Below the pieces are notes generated by a model. That model saw only the letters and a list, made by a program, of their open reading frames with translations. It searched no databases and had not been told where the DNA came from. Shown piece by piece: positions 25,484 through 34,453 of a stretch of DNA of 64,000 nt (its first letter is position 1; each line of letters opens with the position of its first letter). The translations under genes and the position numbers were made by a program. This stretch comes from an uncultured Opitutales bacterium (GTDB taxonomy: Bacteria > Verrucomicrobiota > Verrucomicrobiia > Opitutales > Seribacteraceae), in assembly GCA_905478775.1 (NCBI GenBank), contig CAJQKB010000090.1, forward strand, positions 16,247-80,246, given 5' to 3'.

Positions 25484-26974
25484 ATGAGCGAAGATAAGCC
25501 AAATAGTACCCCTCAACAAGATACTCCACTTGATGGAAGCGATCAATTTGCTGTCCGGCAAGCCAAACTTGAACAGATTCGTGAAAACGGGTTTGATCCA
25601 TTTCGGTCGAATTGGGAACAAACGCATACCTCCACTGAAGCACAATCACTTTTGACTGAAGACATGGAAGAAGGTCCAGAGGTCTCGGTTGCCGGGCGCA
25701 TAGTGGCATTTCGTTTGATGGGAAAAGCATCCTTTTTAAAAGTCCTCGACCGAGATGGTAAGGTTCAGGCTTATGTGAGAAAAGATGAAATTGGAGAAGA
25801 GGAATATGCCACTTTCAAAAAATTGGATTTAGGTGATTTTATTGGTATCCGAGGGAAATTGTTTCGCACTAAGACAGGGGAAGTAACCATCCGTGCACAG
25901 GAATATCGCTTGGTTTCAAAAGCCCTTCGTCCACTTCCTGAAAAGTGGCATGGATTAACTGATAATGATCAAATTTATCGTCAACGTTATTTAGATTTAA
26001 TTGTGAACGATCAATCCCGTGAACGATTTCGTACACGGAGTCAAATTATTCGAGAAATTCGAGAATTCTTTTGGAATCGGGATTTCTTGGAAGTGGAAAC
26101 TCCGATGTTACAATCAGTTTCTGGTGGAGCAGCAGCCCGACCTTTTCGGACTCATTTTAATGCTCTGGATTGCGATTTTAATATGCGGATTGCCTTGGAA
26201 CTTCATTTGAAAAGATTGTTAGTAGGTGGCTTCGATCGGGTTTTTGAAGTGGGCAGAGTTTTTCGAAATGAAGGACTTTCGAGGAGGCATAATCCAGAAT
26301 TTACTATGTTGGAGGCTTATCAGGCTTATACGGATTATCGTGGAATGATGGAATTAACTCAGTCCTTGATCCAACAAGTTGCGGAACGTTCTCTTGGTAC
26401 TTTGCAGTTGGAGAGAAATGAGGGAGATGTAATTGACCTTTCGGGTAAATGGAGAGAAGCCAAGTACAAAGATTTAATTATCGATGCGGTGGGAAGGGAT
26501 GACTGGTTTGAATTGCCTAAATCCGCCAAGTTGGAAAAAGCCAAAGAACTTCGAATTGAAGTTGATCCAGAGTTAGAAGATTTTGAAGTTACTAATGATG
26601 TGTTCGAAAAAATTATTGAACACACCCTTATACAACCCACTTTTGTGACCCATATCCCTAAAGAACTTTGTCCTTTGGCTAAGATCACTGAAGATGATTC
26701 CAGTACCATCGATGTGTTTGAATTATGCATTAATGGCCAGGAGATCGCACCGGCTTATTCTGAACAAAATGATCCTGCCGTTCAGCGTGATGCATTTATG
26801 AAACAAGTGGGTGAGGAGACTCAGGAATTAGATGATGATTTTCTTCTGGCTTTAGAACATGGCATGCCACCGGCCGGCGGCATGGGTTTAGGGGTTGATC
26901 GATTAGTTATATTTTTGACCAAGGCGGCCAATATTCGGGATACAATTCTTTTCCCTACCCTTCGACCTTTTTAA
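25484..26974 (+). CDS. lysS: Lysyl-tRNA synthetase, class II
   Basis: A 496-residue enzyme that charges tRNA-Lys. The N-terminal OB-fold anticodon-binding domain is at about 65-170 (VSVAGRIVAFRLMGKASF). The class II catalytic core has motif 2 as FRNEGLSRRHNPEFT and motif 3 as GMGLGVDRLVIFL. LysRS-type residues NGQEIAPAYSEQNDP are also present. Length is as expected. ATG 25484 is chosen; a GTG codon lies directly before it. The gene follows the TIR-FGE gene by 83 bp but has its own housekeeping role. Confidence 0.96.
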   Translation: MSEDKPNSTPQQDTPLDGSDQFAVRQAKLEQIRENGFDPFRSNWEQTHTSTEAQSLLTEDMEEGPEVSVAGRIVAFRLMGKASFLKVLDRDGKVQAYVRKDEIGEEEYATFKKLDLGDFIGIRGKLFRTKTGEVTIRAQEYRLVSKALRPLPEKWHGLTDNDQIYRQRYLDLIVNDQSRERFRTRSQIIREIREFFWNRDFLEVETPMLQSVSGGAAARPFRTHFNALDCDFNMRIALELHLKRLLVGGFDRVFEVGRVFRNEGLSRRHNPEFTMLEAYQAYTDYRGMMELTQSLIQQVAERSLGTLQLERNEGDVIDLSGKWREAKYKDLIIDAVGRDDWFELPKSAKLEKAKELRIEVDPELEDFEVTNDVFEKIIEHTLIQPTFVTHIPKELCPLAKITEDDSSTIDVFELCINGQEIAPAYSEQNDPAVQRDAFMKQVGEETQELDDDFLLALEHGMPPAGGMGLGVDRLVIFLTKAANIRDTILFPTLRPF

Positions 26975-26999
26975 GCATCTCCGTTCAATTCCCTCACTA

Positions 27000-27470
27000 A
27001 TGAAGGTTAAAAACAAGGGAGATCAACAAAAGGTTATAATCAAACCAGTCCTTTGGAGACAGACGGCGTTCACCTTATTTTTGTGTATTACGGCGTTCTT
27101 TTTTTCCATGGTAAATTATTTTGGAGTTCTTTTTAGCTGGGTAGCTATGATTGTCTTTTTTATTTTAGCACTGCTCAATCTATTGGATCAACTTTTTCAA
27201 TGGTCGCGATTATTGATTGATTCGGAGGGTTATTCCTTTCGCGGATGGTGGAGGAAACAGCATTATCGTCATGAAGAAATTGAAAGTTTTGATACTGAAA
27301 TCTACGCGGCCCGCCCGCTTATTATAGTGAGTCTAAGAAAGAAATCTCAAAAGTTAAGGGGACTCAAAGATGAACCCATTGCATTTCCGTGTACATTTGG
27401 AAGACCGGTCGAGGATATACTGAAGGTTTTGCGTGACAACCACGACAAAACACCTCGTGCACTAGTCTAG
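27000..27470 (+). CDS. Two-span membrane protein with a PH-like cytoplasmic domain
   Basis: A 156-residue protein. Two membrane segments (about 21-40 and 43-65) are followed by a beta-rich domain (about 70-150) resembling bacterial PH-like domains of the YdbS/STM3941 type (LLIDSEGYSFRGWWRK, then HEEIESFDTE). Function unknown. It starts 25 bp after lysS and its 3' end overlaps the convergent ccsA gene by 9 bp. A role in membrane homeostasis would be guesswork. Confidence 0.6.
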   Translation: MKVKNKGDQQKVIIKPVLWRQTAFTLFLCITAFFFSMVNYFGVLFSWVAMIVFFILALLNLLDQLFQWSRLLIDSEGYSFRGWWRKQHYRHEEIESFDTEIYAARPLIIVSLRKKSQKLRGLKDEPIAFPCTFGRPVEDILKVLRDNHDKTPRALV

Positions 27471-29831
27471 GGAATTATAATCAGGAAGTTCCTTTTCCTC
27501 TTTCGGTTTGTTAATGGCTCCGAAACCGAAAAATCGTAATATTGGCGTGGAGTATGCTAGCCCTATAATAATCAATTGGGACACGATGAAGGCCATAAGA
27601 TAATCAAATGCCTTATCCATAAACCCATAGGAGTGAAGCCCAACACCAAGCATATTGGTTCCGAACCAAGACCAGGAGGTGACCACATTTCCAAAAATTG
27701 CAATGCAGGCAAGACCTTTGGTTTTCGCGATCCCAGAAAAGCGGGCATGGAGAAGGAGTGCATTCCAGATTACAATCAATAGGGCACCATTTTCCTTGGC
27801 ATCCCAACCCCAAAATCTTCCCCATGACTGATCTGCCCAAATTCCCCCAAGAATAGTTCCCACCAGGCTGAATAGTAGTGAGAAACAGGTGATACCGTAA
27901 ATCATTGAGTCTAAAGTTTTTTTCAACTTTTTTTCCGGTTTTTTGAAAACAAAACAACCGAGGTGATAAAAAACGTAAGCAATCCCAAGAAAACCGGCTA
28001 GGTAGGTCGTGGAGTAGCCAATACTTATGCAGACCACATGAGTAGCTAGCCAAAAGTTGGAATCCAGTACTGCGCGCATCATTTCCATCGTGTCACCCGT
28101 TGGATTGAGTGATGCATCCAAGCTTAGGCTGTGGGCAATTACCAAGCTGCCAAATCCGATCAGGGCACCCATCGCCGAGGCTATTCCCAGTCGGATATAT
28201 TTTTCAGTAGCCAGGCAGAGCAGAACGGAAGCCCATCCAATAAAGAGGGCGGAAGAATATAAATTAGTAACCGGGGGGCGACCTTCAATCCACATTCTCG
28301 CTACCAATCCAAAAGTATGACAAAAGAATACTATGATGGTTAAATAATATGCTGCATTACGAAGCGATTTAACCATTGCAGAGTCCCCTAGAAGTGCTGC
28401 ACAAAACCAGGAGAAGCTGGCAACCAAGAATATCAGACCGTATGCAATTGCGCTTCGGTAAAATGGTTCAAACCCGTTGAAAGTTTTTTCAAAAGAGAGT
28501 GTGGATGTGGCTGAACCTGCACGAAGTGTAATTAATTGATACATTTCAGTGACAAGATTATTGAATTTTTCGAAATGGTTACCCTGATACGCGAGTGCAA
28601 GCTCCTCGTATTGGAGGATAATTGGATCCACTCCTTCTTTTACTTTAATGGCTTCGGCATACTGGACAGCAAAGAGTGCGGAAGGATTGAGCTTTTCATT
28701 CTCTTTGATGTATTCAACTCTTTCCTTGAGAGAAGTTCTGTCCAAAGAAAGGAGTTCTCTTAAAATAAGGGCAAATTGTCCGGGGTCCATATTTTGTTTT
28801 TCCCTTGATTCGAGAGGTTCTGCCCCAACAAGAGATTCAGTAACTTTCAACCATTTTCCATCACCCTCTGAAATGATGGGTGGTATGGGAAGAAATTCAG
28901 TCCATAAATTGGCTTGGTTATAGCGGTCCACGAAGAATACCACCTTGGCGAACTCTTCACTTCCTAGTTTTACTACCGATGGATTTTGGGACAACTTAGC
29001 AGTCAACTCACGAAACCTTATAAATTCATCGCTTACCGCACGGTCCCGTTCAGGATCATACACTAATTCAGTAACTCCTAATTGCTTCAATACCTCGGTA
29101 CGATCCGGCGTAGTGGGAGGGGAAAGGGAATGTTTCAGCTTTTTATAGATGAGGAGCGACCCATAAAGTTCGATAATGTTTTGTTGAAAGCTGTCCCGAA
29201 GTTCGCTTTCTACTTCCCCTGCTTTCCTCGCAGAGGAATCGATGTTAGAAAGAAAAGGTTTAAGTTCTTCGTAGGAATAATGTTTTCCATTCGTGCTCAA
29301 CTTTTGACTAAGTAGCCCCAGGACTTGGTCGTGATCGATAAGAAATGTTTTTAGTTTATCTGCTTTTTCAGGTGCGAAGAGAACCTGAGCAAGCCAATCA
29401 ACTGCTTGCACTTCGACCGCGACTACTTCGACACCGTTTTGTGGTATTTTTACTTTTTTTAACTTTTTGTACTCTTTTAAAATGTCTACCTGTTCTTCAC
29501 TAAGTGAATTTCCCGATTTTTTCTGTTGAGTTATATTATCTATTTCCTCCGACTCCTCTTTTTCCAGAACTCGAAGCGCAGTTCGTTTATTTCGGAGAAC
29601 AAGCAGGATATTTCGAGCTACACTGTCGAGTGGTTTAACCCTTCCGCCACGCAGCACAGGGAGTTGGGAGAAAGAGTCCAGATTAAACGATTCATTGGAT
29701 TCGATTGTGCTTGGATCACCGGAGCTTAGAAAGTCAAAGATTGATGCCTTAGTCCAGGTGTTTGGCAAAAAGGAAATATACAAACCTAAGAAAAGGATAA
29801 CGGAGAAAACAATGGTATGGAGTTTGAACAT
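27462..29831 (-). CDS. ccsA: Cytochrome c biogenesis protein CcsA with large N-terminal extension
   Basis: A 789-residue membrane protein of the CcsA/CcmC/CcmF haem-handling superfamily, part of system II cytochrome c maturation. An N-terminal span is followed by a large, probably periplasmic region (about 45-455) that starts LPVLRGGRVKPLDSVARN, typical of long CcsA/ResB-type proteins. The C-terminal 330 residues have about eight spans and the WWD motif WGRFWGWDAKEN. External His ligands are probably those in FCHTFGLVARMW and VGLHSYGF, with further His in ATHVVCIS. It works with ResB, encoded immediately upstream with a 1-bp gap, to move haem out and attach it to apocytochromes. Standard CcsA is only about 320 residues, so the extension is notable. 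Confidence 0.87.
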   Translation of the reverse strand: MFKLHTIVFSVILFLGLYISFLPNTWTKASIFDFLSSGDPSTIESNESFNLDSFSQLPVLRGGRVKPLDSVARNILLVLRNKRTALRVLEKEESEEIDNITQQKKSGNSLSEEQVDILKEYKKLKKVKIPQNGVEVVAVEVQAVDWLAQVLFAPEKADKLKTFLIDHDQVLGLLSQKLSTNGKHYSYEELKPFLSNIDSSARKAGEVESELRDSFQQNIIELYGSLLIYKKLKHSLSPPTTPDRTEVLKQLGVTELVYDPERDRAVSDEFIRFRELTAKLSQNPSVVKLGSEEFAKVVFFVDRYNQANLWTEFLPIPPIISEGDGKWLKVTESLVGAEPLESREKQNMDPGQFALILRELLSLDRTSLKERVEYIKENEKLNPSALFAVQYAEAIKVKEGVDPIILQYEELALAYQGNHFEKFNNLVTEMYQLITLRAGSATSTLSFEKTFNGFEPFYRSAIAYGLIFLVASFSWFCAALLGDSAMVKSLRNAAYYLTIIVFFCHTFGLVARMWIEGRPPVTNLYSSALFIGWASVLLCLATEKYIRLGIASAMGALIGFGSLVIAHSLSLDASLNPTGDTMEMMRAVLDSNFWLATHVVCISIGYSTTYLAGFLGIAYVFYHLGCFVFKKPEKKLKKTLDSMIYGITCFSLLFSLVGTILGGIWADQSWGRFWGWDAKENGALLIVIWNALLLHARFSGIAKTKGLACIAIFGNVVTSWSWFGTNMLGVGLHSYGFMDKAFDYLMAFIVSQLIIIGLAYSTPILRFFGFGAINKPKEEKELPDYNSLD

Positions 29832-29832
29832 A

Positions 29833-31110
29833 TTACGCTTTCGCAGGAGTTTTCGAATTTTTCCTCAGAAATTTAAATAAGTGGAAACTAAATTGCCAAA
29901 GCATTCCTATCGAAACTAATATACAGGCAATGTAAGGAACAAGCCAACTGGGGTTACTGATCACCTGAAAGACAGTGTAGTTAGCAGAATCATTCATTTG
30001 GTACTGGTAAAAGGTCTTCCCTCCATGGCGCAGCGGGGTGTTCATGTAGACTAATGCCCGGCGTGTTTGATTTTCATCGAGGTGTAACTTGATGTCGCTT
30101 TCAAAATTAAAAGGTATTTCGGTACCTTGGTAATTTTCATGCTCAATATCGAGAAGTTCGATTGAAAAGGGAAGATATTCCCGCTTCTGTCGGAGAGTGA
30201 TTCCCCATAGTTTTCCATTGTGTCGGATAGATTGAAAGGAAAGGTCAGCGAGCTTGGGCGATATCTGAGACCATACATGACTGCCAGCGGGGTGAGAAAT
30301 CGTCATCCAATTCCCGAGGCTTTTTCCTTGGTCAGTCAGTTCAAATACTAAGTATCCAAAATTCATTCCATCGCCACTAAAGTCTTCATCTTTATCGGTA
30401 ATATTCAAATTGGCAGATTGCCCAACCCCTCGGTTTACCATTTCTGCAATTTTTGACTTGGGCGTTCCCGGAGCAACAAAGTCAAAATTACAGTTCACTC
30501 CAAAATGATGAACTTTGAGAGTAAAGGGAAGAGATTGATCTATCAATGTACCGCCTTTTTCCAAAAGATTTTGGGGAATAGTAACCACTCGTTCCTGGTC
30601 TGGGTCAGTCACATTGCGCAGGGCAAGTTCAACTCCATGAAATCGCTCGATGTAATTACTACGTTCGCCTTTATTAATGGTCATGCGCGATTCTTCCTGA
30701 ATTGCCTGAGTCACTAGTTGACCGACAAGGAGAAGAATAATTCCCAAGTGAATGAGCTGAATTCCAATTTTCTTTCCGGTCCATTGAAAACGAACAATAT
30801 AGGCGGCGGTCAGATTAATAATAAGGAGCCCACCCAAAAGATAGCCACCAGGAATTGGTAAAGGCAGACTGTGTAAATATTCTCCACCCCAGAACTTTTC
30901 AGGGTAATACCAAATACCATAAAAAGATTCAAAATATTCTGCAAGGGCTCCTCGAATTCCAATCCTTACCTGTTCGAGAGTAGCCACGAAAATAAGAATC
31001 ATGGATAAGCTCAAGAGCGTAATGGTCAGTCGAAGAGATGCAAAAGGGATGAGGAAGCTGAAATTTTTCCTTCGTTGGCTGAGTGAATTTTTTCGTTTTG
31101 ATTCTTTCAT
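29833..31110 (-). CDS. resB: ResB-like cytochrome c biogenesis protein
   Basis: A 425-residue membrane protein of the ResB/CcsB family. Three N-terminal spans (about 22-44, 80-105, 112-135) are followed by a large periplasmic domain (about 140-390) with the family-like stretches YIERFHGVELALRN and MNTPLRHGGKTFYQYQ, and a final span near 390-412. It partners CcsA (next gene, 1 bp away) in haem export and ligation. The gene sits first in the pair and 2 bp after the lipoprotein gene upstream, so the three are likely one operon. Confidence 0.85.
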   Translation of the reverse strand: MKESKRKNSLSQRRKNFSFLIPFASLRLTITLLSLSMILIFVATLEQVRIGIRGALAEYFESFYGIWYYPEKFWGGEYLHSLPLPIPGGYLLGGLLIINLTAAYIVRFQWTGKKIGIQLIHLGIILLLVGQLVTQAIQEESRMTINKGERSNYIERFHGVELALRNVTDPDQERVVTIPQNLLEKGGTLIDQSLPFTLKVHHFGVNCNFDFVAPGTPKSKIAEMVNRGVGQSANLNITDKDEDFSGDGMNFGYLVFELTDQGKSLGNWMTISHPAGSHVWSQISPKLADLSFQSIRHNGKLWGITLRQKREYLPFSIELLDIEHENYQGTEIPFNFESDIKLHLDENQTRRALVYMNTPLRHGGKTFYQYQMNDSANYTVFQVISNPSWLVPYIACILVSIGMLWQFSFHLFKFLRKNSKTPAKA

Positions 31111-31112
31111 TT

Positions 31113-32180
31113 CTATTCAGTCTCCCCTCGTAGTGAGATAGAATTAAGAAAAGAGATAAAGTTACTCTTTTCTTTTTCAGCAAGTGTGCGGTTTCCAATT
31201 AATTTGAAAAACCACGACTCTTTTTCTAAAAAGAGAGTACCAGCTAGAACTGCTTTTTCTTCTCCGTAGGCTTCGACTAAATGAGCGGAGTTTCCCGCCA
31301 GGGTAATGGAGCTACAGTACTGGTCGAGGGAAGCCTCTTGGATTGGGGCGAGATCAATCTGTCCAATCCATCTGTTCACATTCGCAAGTAATCCACCCAC
31401 GTCACCGGGGAAAGAAGTCACTGAAATATCTAGCTGCGTTCCATTGGGACCCGCTACTTTATAACTTCCGATTCTCATCGAAGAGGCCTTGCCTTCACTC
31501 CAAGTGGAGGGTTTTGACCAAGACCAAGGATTTTTGGGTGGTTTGGCTGAGTTGGTATTTCCCGTTTTGGGCAACGGGGCAGGCGATCTGGCAAGGATCG
31601 GCTTATTTTTCTCAGACCGGAGGGAGCAGGATTCAAGAAACTGAATAAAATTTTCCGATTCTTTCAGTACCAATTTTTGATCTGCGATAAAGGGAAAGAG
31701 CCATGTGTCTTTATCCTGCCTTAACAATGCGAGCAGAGCAGTTCGCGGTGGTGAGGATGCAGTTTCTACTTTGCTATTGAGATACACCCATTCAAAGGTT
31801 CGATCCCCTATTTTTTTTTCCTGTAAAAAAGGGGTTAGATTTTCTTGATTAAAAGGGGGGTATCCCATTTCGCGTCCAAACATATTTGCCACATCAACAG
31901 TGGATACATTTTCCCGAAATGGCATAACTCCAATTCGTCCTTGCGGACCGCTTTTCGTTTTTACATGAAAAGAACCTGCCATGGGTCCTGATAAGTCAGG
32001 GTTTTCTCCCCAGTTTGGAGGGAGTTTCCAGGATACAATGGGTCCGTCATATTCAGATGGAATGGAGAAGGATTCGATCTTTGGTTCCTCAGAACAAGAT
32101 AGAATAAATAGGAGTACAGGAAGAGGGTACAGAAACCGAAAGAGGGTGTAATTAAAATTTTGGATCAAGGTCGAAAGCAT
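31113..32180 (-). CDS. Lipoprotein with duplicated domain
   Basis: A 355-residue predicted lipoprotein. A hydrophobic N-terminus ends in lipobox FILSC (about 25-29). The mature part holds two similar domains, about 45-195 and 218-355. Each begins with W-x-x-P-x-x-W, continues with a strand bearing G-x-x-(D/R)I-x-V-x-(P/S)F, and ends with a helix having (S/K)ENFIQFLESCSLR or KSNFISFLNSISLR. I know this type as uncharacterised proteins beside cytochrome c biogenesis genes in related phyla. It is the first gene of the ccsA-resB group and may help in haem or cytochrome assembly, which is inference from position. Confidence 0.68.
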   Translation of the reverse strand: MLSTLIQNFNYTLFRFLYPLPVLLFILSCSEEPKIESFSIPSEYDGPIVSWKLPPNWGENPDLSGPMAGSFHVKTKSGPQGRIGVMPFRENVSTVDVANMFGREMGYPPFNQENLTPFLQEKKIGDRTFEWVYLNSKVETASSPPRTALLALLRQDKDTWLFPFIADQKLVLKESENFIQFLESCSLRSEKNKPILARSPAPLPKTGNTNSAKPPKNPWSWSKPSTWSEGKASSMRIGSYKVAGPNGTQLDISVTSFPGDVGGLLANVNRWIGQIDLAPIQEASLDQYCSSITLAGNSAHLVEAYGEEKAVLAGTLFLEKESWFFKLIGNRTLAEKEKSNFISFLNSISLRGETE

Positions 32181-32272
32181 AGTAGTTTAATTTTCCTTTT
32201 TGAGCAAAGGAGATGACTCAGGTTTATAATTCTATGAAAATAAACTTTCGAGGCAAGCGTGGGGAGCCAAAA

Positions 32273-33376
32273 TCATGCATTACATTTGAAGAGGGTGACA
32301 TCCCCATCTGCAAAAATGTATTCTTTTCCTTCTAGCCTAAGTTTACCCGCCTCTCTTGCCGCTTGCATTGAACCTGCTTCGAGCAGTTCATCATAGGAAA
32401 CCACCTCCGCTTTGATAAAAGATTTTTCAAAATCAGTGTGAATTACTCCGGCACATTGAGGGGCGGTCATTCCTTTTTTGAATGTCCATGCTCTGGCTTC
32501 CTTCTCTCCAGCGGTTAAGAATGACGCGAGTCCGAGCAAATTGTAGGAGGATTGGATTAATGTGGATACTCCGGAGTCAGAAACTCCAATTGCTTCGAGG
32601 TATTCTGCTACATCATCCTCTCCCAATTCGGATAGTTCTTCCTCCATTTTAGCCGAAATCACACAGGAGTCAGCATCCTGTTGTTCGGCCGCCCAATTCC
32701 TAAGGTTAGTCACATGTACATTCGTGGAAAAGTCTGCTAATTCATCTTCTTTCACATTACAGGCATAGAGCATGGGTTTTGAACTCAGTAGGCAAAAACT
32801 GGGAAGTCTTTTAACTTCATCTTCATCCATTTCTAAAAGGTTGGCAGGTTTTCCCTCGTCTAAATGCGGAATCAACTTCTCTAGTAGAGCGACATTTGCC
32901 TCCGCATCCTTGTCGTTTCCCCGTGCTTTCTTGGCGTTCTTTTGTAATTGGCTTGAAACGGAATCTGCATCCGCTAAAACTAACTCCGTCAATATGACCT
33001 CGGCATCATTCACTGGGTCGACTCGGCCCATATTATGAATAATATCTTCATCTTCGAAGCAACGGACCACATGAACAATTGCATCGACCTCACGAACATT
33101 TGCGAGAAATTTATTGCCTAAGCCTTCGCCTTTGCTTGCTCCTGCAACGAGACCGGCGATATCAACCATTTCGATTGCGGCAGGTATAATGGTTTGTGTC
33201 CCTGCGATTTTCGCCAGGCGCGTAAGTCGATCATCGGGTACCTGAACTACGCCCACATTTGGATCGATGGTGCAAAAAGGATAATTTGCCGCCTCTGCTT
33301 TACGGCTTTTAGTAAGGGCATTAAAAAGAGTACTCTTGCCTACATTAGGTAGGCCAACAATTCCGGATTGTAACAT
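32273..33376 (-). CDS. ychF: Ribosome-binding ATPase YchF (Obg-like)
   Basis: A 367-residue P-loop protein of the Obg family. The G1 motif is GLPNVGKST near the N-terminus, G3 is DIAGLVAGASKGEGLGNKFL, and a coiled-coil insert and C-terminal TGS domain (about 280-365) complete the layout. The G4 region is not a canonical NKxD, in line with the ATP preference of YchF. It associates with ribosomes and affects stress responses. Length is normal. Confidence 0.95.
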   Translation of the reverse strand: MLQSGIVGLPNVGKSTLFNALTKSRKAEAANYPFCTIDPNVGVVQVPDDRLTRLAKIAGTQTIIPAAIEMVDIAGLVAGASKGEGLGNKFLANVREVDAIVHVVRCFEDEDIIHNMGRVDPVNDAEVILTELVLADADSVSSQLQKNAKKARGNDKDAEANVALLEKLIPHLDEGKPANLLEMDEDEVKRLPSFCLLSSKPMLYACNVKEDELADFSTNVHVTNLRNWAAEQQDADSCVISAKMEEELSELGEDDVAEYLEAIGVSDSGVSTLIQSSYNLLGLASFLTAGEKEARAWTFKKGMTAPQCAGVIHTDFEKSFIKAEVVSYDELLEAGSMQAAREAGKLRLEGKEYIFADGDVTLFKCNA

Positions 33377-33455
33377 AATATTAAAAAACCGCTGATTATG
33401 TCTTGAGTTGGATGATTGGTCAAGAAAGCTCGGTTGATTATTGTGTGCTTTCTCA

Positions 33456-33487
33456 TTGACGGAATTGTGTACTTCTTTAGATATAGA
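33456..33487 (+). promoter_or_regulatory. Possible promoter of tRNA-His
   Basis: TTGACG at 33456-33461 matches a -35 element in five of six bases, and GATATA (33480) or TATAGA (33482) could be the -10, at 18 or 20 bp spacing. Transcription would begin a few bases before the tRNA. The -10 is weak. Confidence 0.35.
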
Positions 33488-33497
33488 GCTCTTATAT

Positions 33498-33575
33498 GGC
33501 GATAGTAGCTCAGTTGGTTAGAGCATCGGCTTGTGGTGCCGAGGGTCGCCGGTTCGAATCCGGTCTGTCGCCCCA
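33498..33575 (+). tRNA. tRNA-His (GTG anticodon)
   Basis: A complete cloverleaf. G at 33498 serves as the extra G-1 typical of tRNA-His, opposite C73 at 33572. Acceptor stem GCGATAG pairs with CTGTCGC with one G-T wobble, the D-arm is AGCTCAGTTGGTTAGAGC, the anticodon stem TCGGC/GCCGA encloses loop TTGTGGT with anticodon GTG at 33533-33535, and the T-arm is GGTTCGAATCC. The CCA end is encoded (33573-33575). It is the only RNA gene seen in the window. Confidence 0.96.
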
Positions 33576-33586
33576 TCCCTTTCTTC

Positions 33587-34453
33587 TTGAGGTTATCAAC
33601 TACATTTTACCTTTTTATTGTACCGCTTTTTGTAAGTGGAATTTTAAATGCTGTTCCTTCCTTATTTCCCCAAAGCAAGGACACTAAAGAAACCTTAAAT
33701 CTTCCTTATGGGAGTGATCCCAGGCAAATTCTTGATGTGGTGAGTTCTGAAAAGTGCCATGATTCTCCGGTGATTATTTTTACTCACGGTGGAAGTTGGC
33801 GATGGGGACAAAAAGACTATCACCGGGAAATTGGTAAACAATTTGCGCGAAAAGGAATCGTGTTCACTACGATTAATTACAGACTTTATCCCGCCGTTCG
33901 TTTCCCCGCTTTTCCAAAAGATGTTGCGTTAGCCGTAAAATGGGTAAGAGAAAATATTGCCCAATTTGGCGGAGACCGAAATAAGATCTTCTTAATGGGT
34001 CATTCTGCGGGTGCACACAGCATAAGTTTAGTTGGCCTTGATTCAAAATACCTCAGTGAATTAGGGGGTAACTTAGATTGGATAAAAGGGGTGATCCCGA
34101 TGTCCTGTCCTTTTCAATTTGAACCCTCGAAAGAATTTCTCTACCGGGATCTTTTTCCTTCGGAATTCGATGTTTCTCTGTTCATGCCAATGGGAATTAA
34201 AGTCGAGGGAGAAATCCCCTCTTTTTTCATTATGCACGGCTTTTTTGATCCCATTATTCCGCATGAATTGGCGACTGAATTCGCTGAAAAATTAAGAAGT
34301 GCAGGGGGACATGCCCAGACTAGGATTTATCATTCTCACGGACATTTTTCTTTGGTGAGACGAACTACTTCCTGGCACATTTGGCCTACTCCTTTACTGA
34401 CCGATGTGGTTTCTTTTATTGATTCTGAATCTCCGTCCACCAGGAAGAATTAA
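33587..34453 (+). CDS. Secreted alpha/beta hydrolase (esterase/lipase-like)
   Basis: A 288-residue predicted esterase. The frame is open into the tRNA, but the first start after it, TTG 33587, gives a signal peptide (MRLSTTFYLFIVPLFVSG). The hydrolase motifs are intact: oxyanion HGGSWRWG, nucleophile elbow GHSAG, an acid probably in GFFDPIIPHE, and His in YHSHGHFSL. The HGG motif places it near the hormone-sensitive-lipase/carboxylesterase group. The tRNA-His ends 11 bp upstream, so they may share a transcript. Its 3' end overlaps the convergent waaA by 4 bp. The substrate is unknown. Confidence 0.8.
   Translation: MRLSTTFYLFIVPLFVSGILNAVPSLFPQSKDTKETLNLPYGSDPRQILDVVSSEKCHDSPVIIFTHGGSWRWGQKDYHREIGKQFARKGIVFTTINYRLYPAVRFPAFPKDVALAVKWVRENIAQFGGDRNKIFLMGHSAGAHSISLVGLDSKYLSELGGNLDWIKGVIPMSCPFQFEPSKEFLYRDLFPSEFDVSLFMPMGIKVEGEIPSFFIMHGFFDPIIPHELATEFAEKLRSAGGHAQTRIYHSHGHFSLVRRTTSWHIWPTPLLTDVVSFIDSESPSTRKN

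Noticed and set aside
33533..33586. Esterase start inside the tRNA-His gene
   Set aside because: The upstream codons are tRNA sequence; the cloverleaf is complete, so the frame there is incidental.
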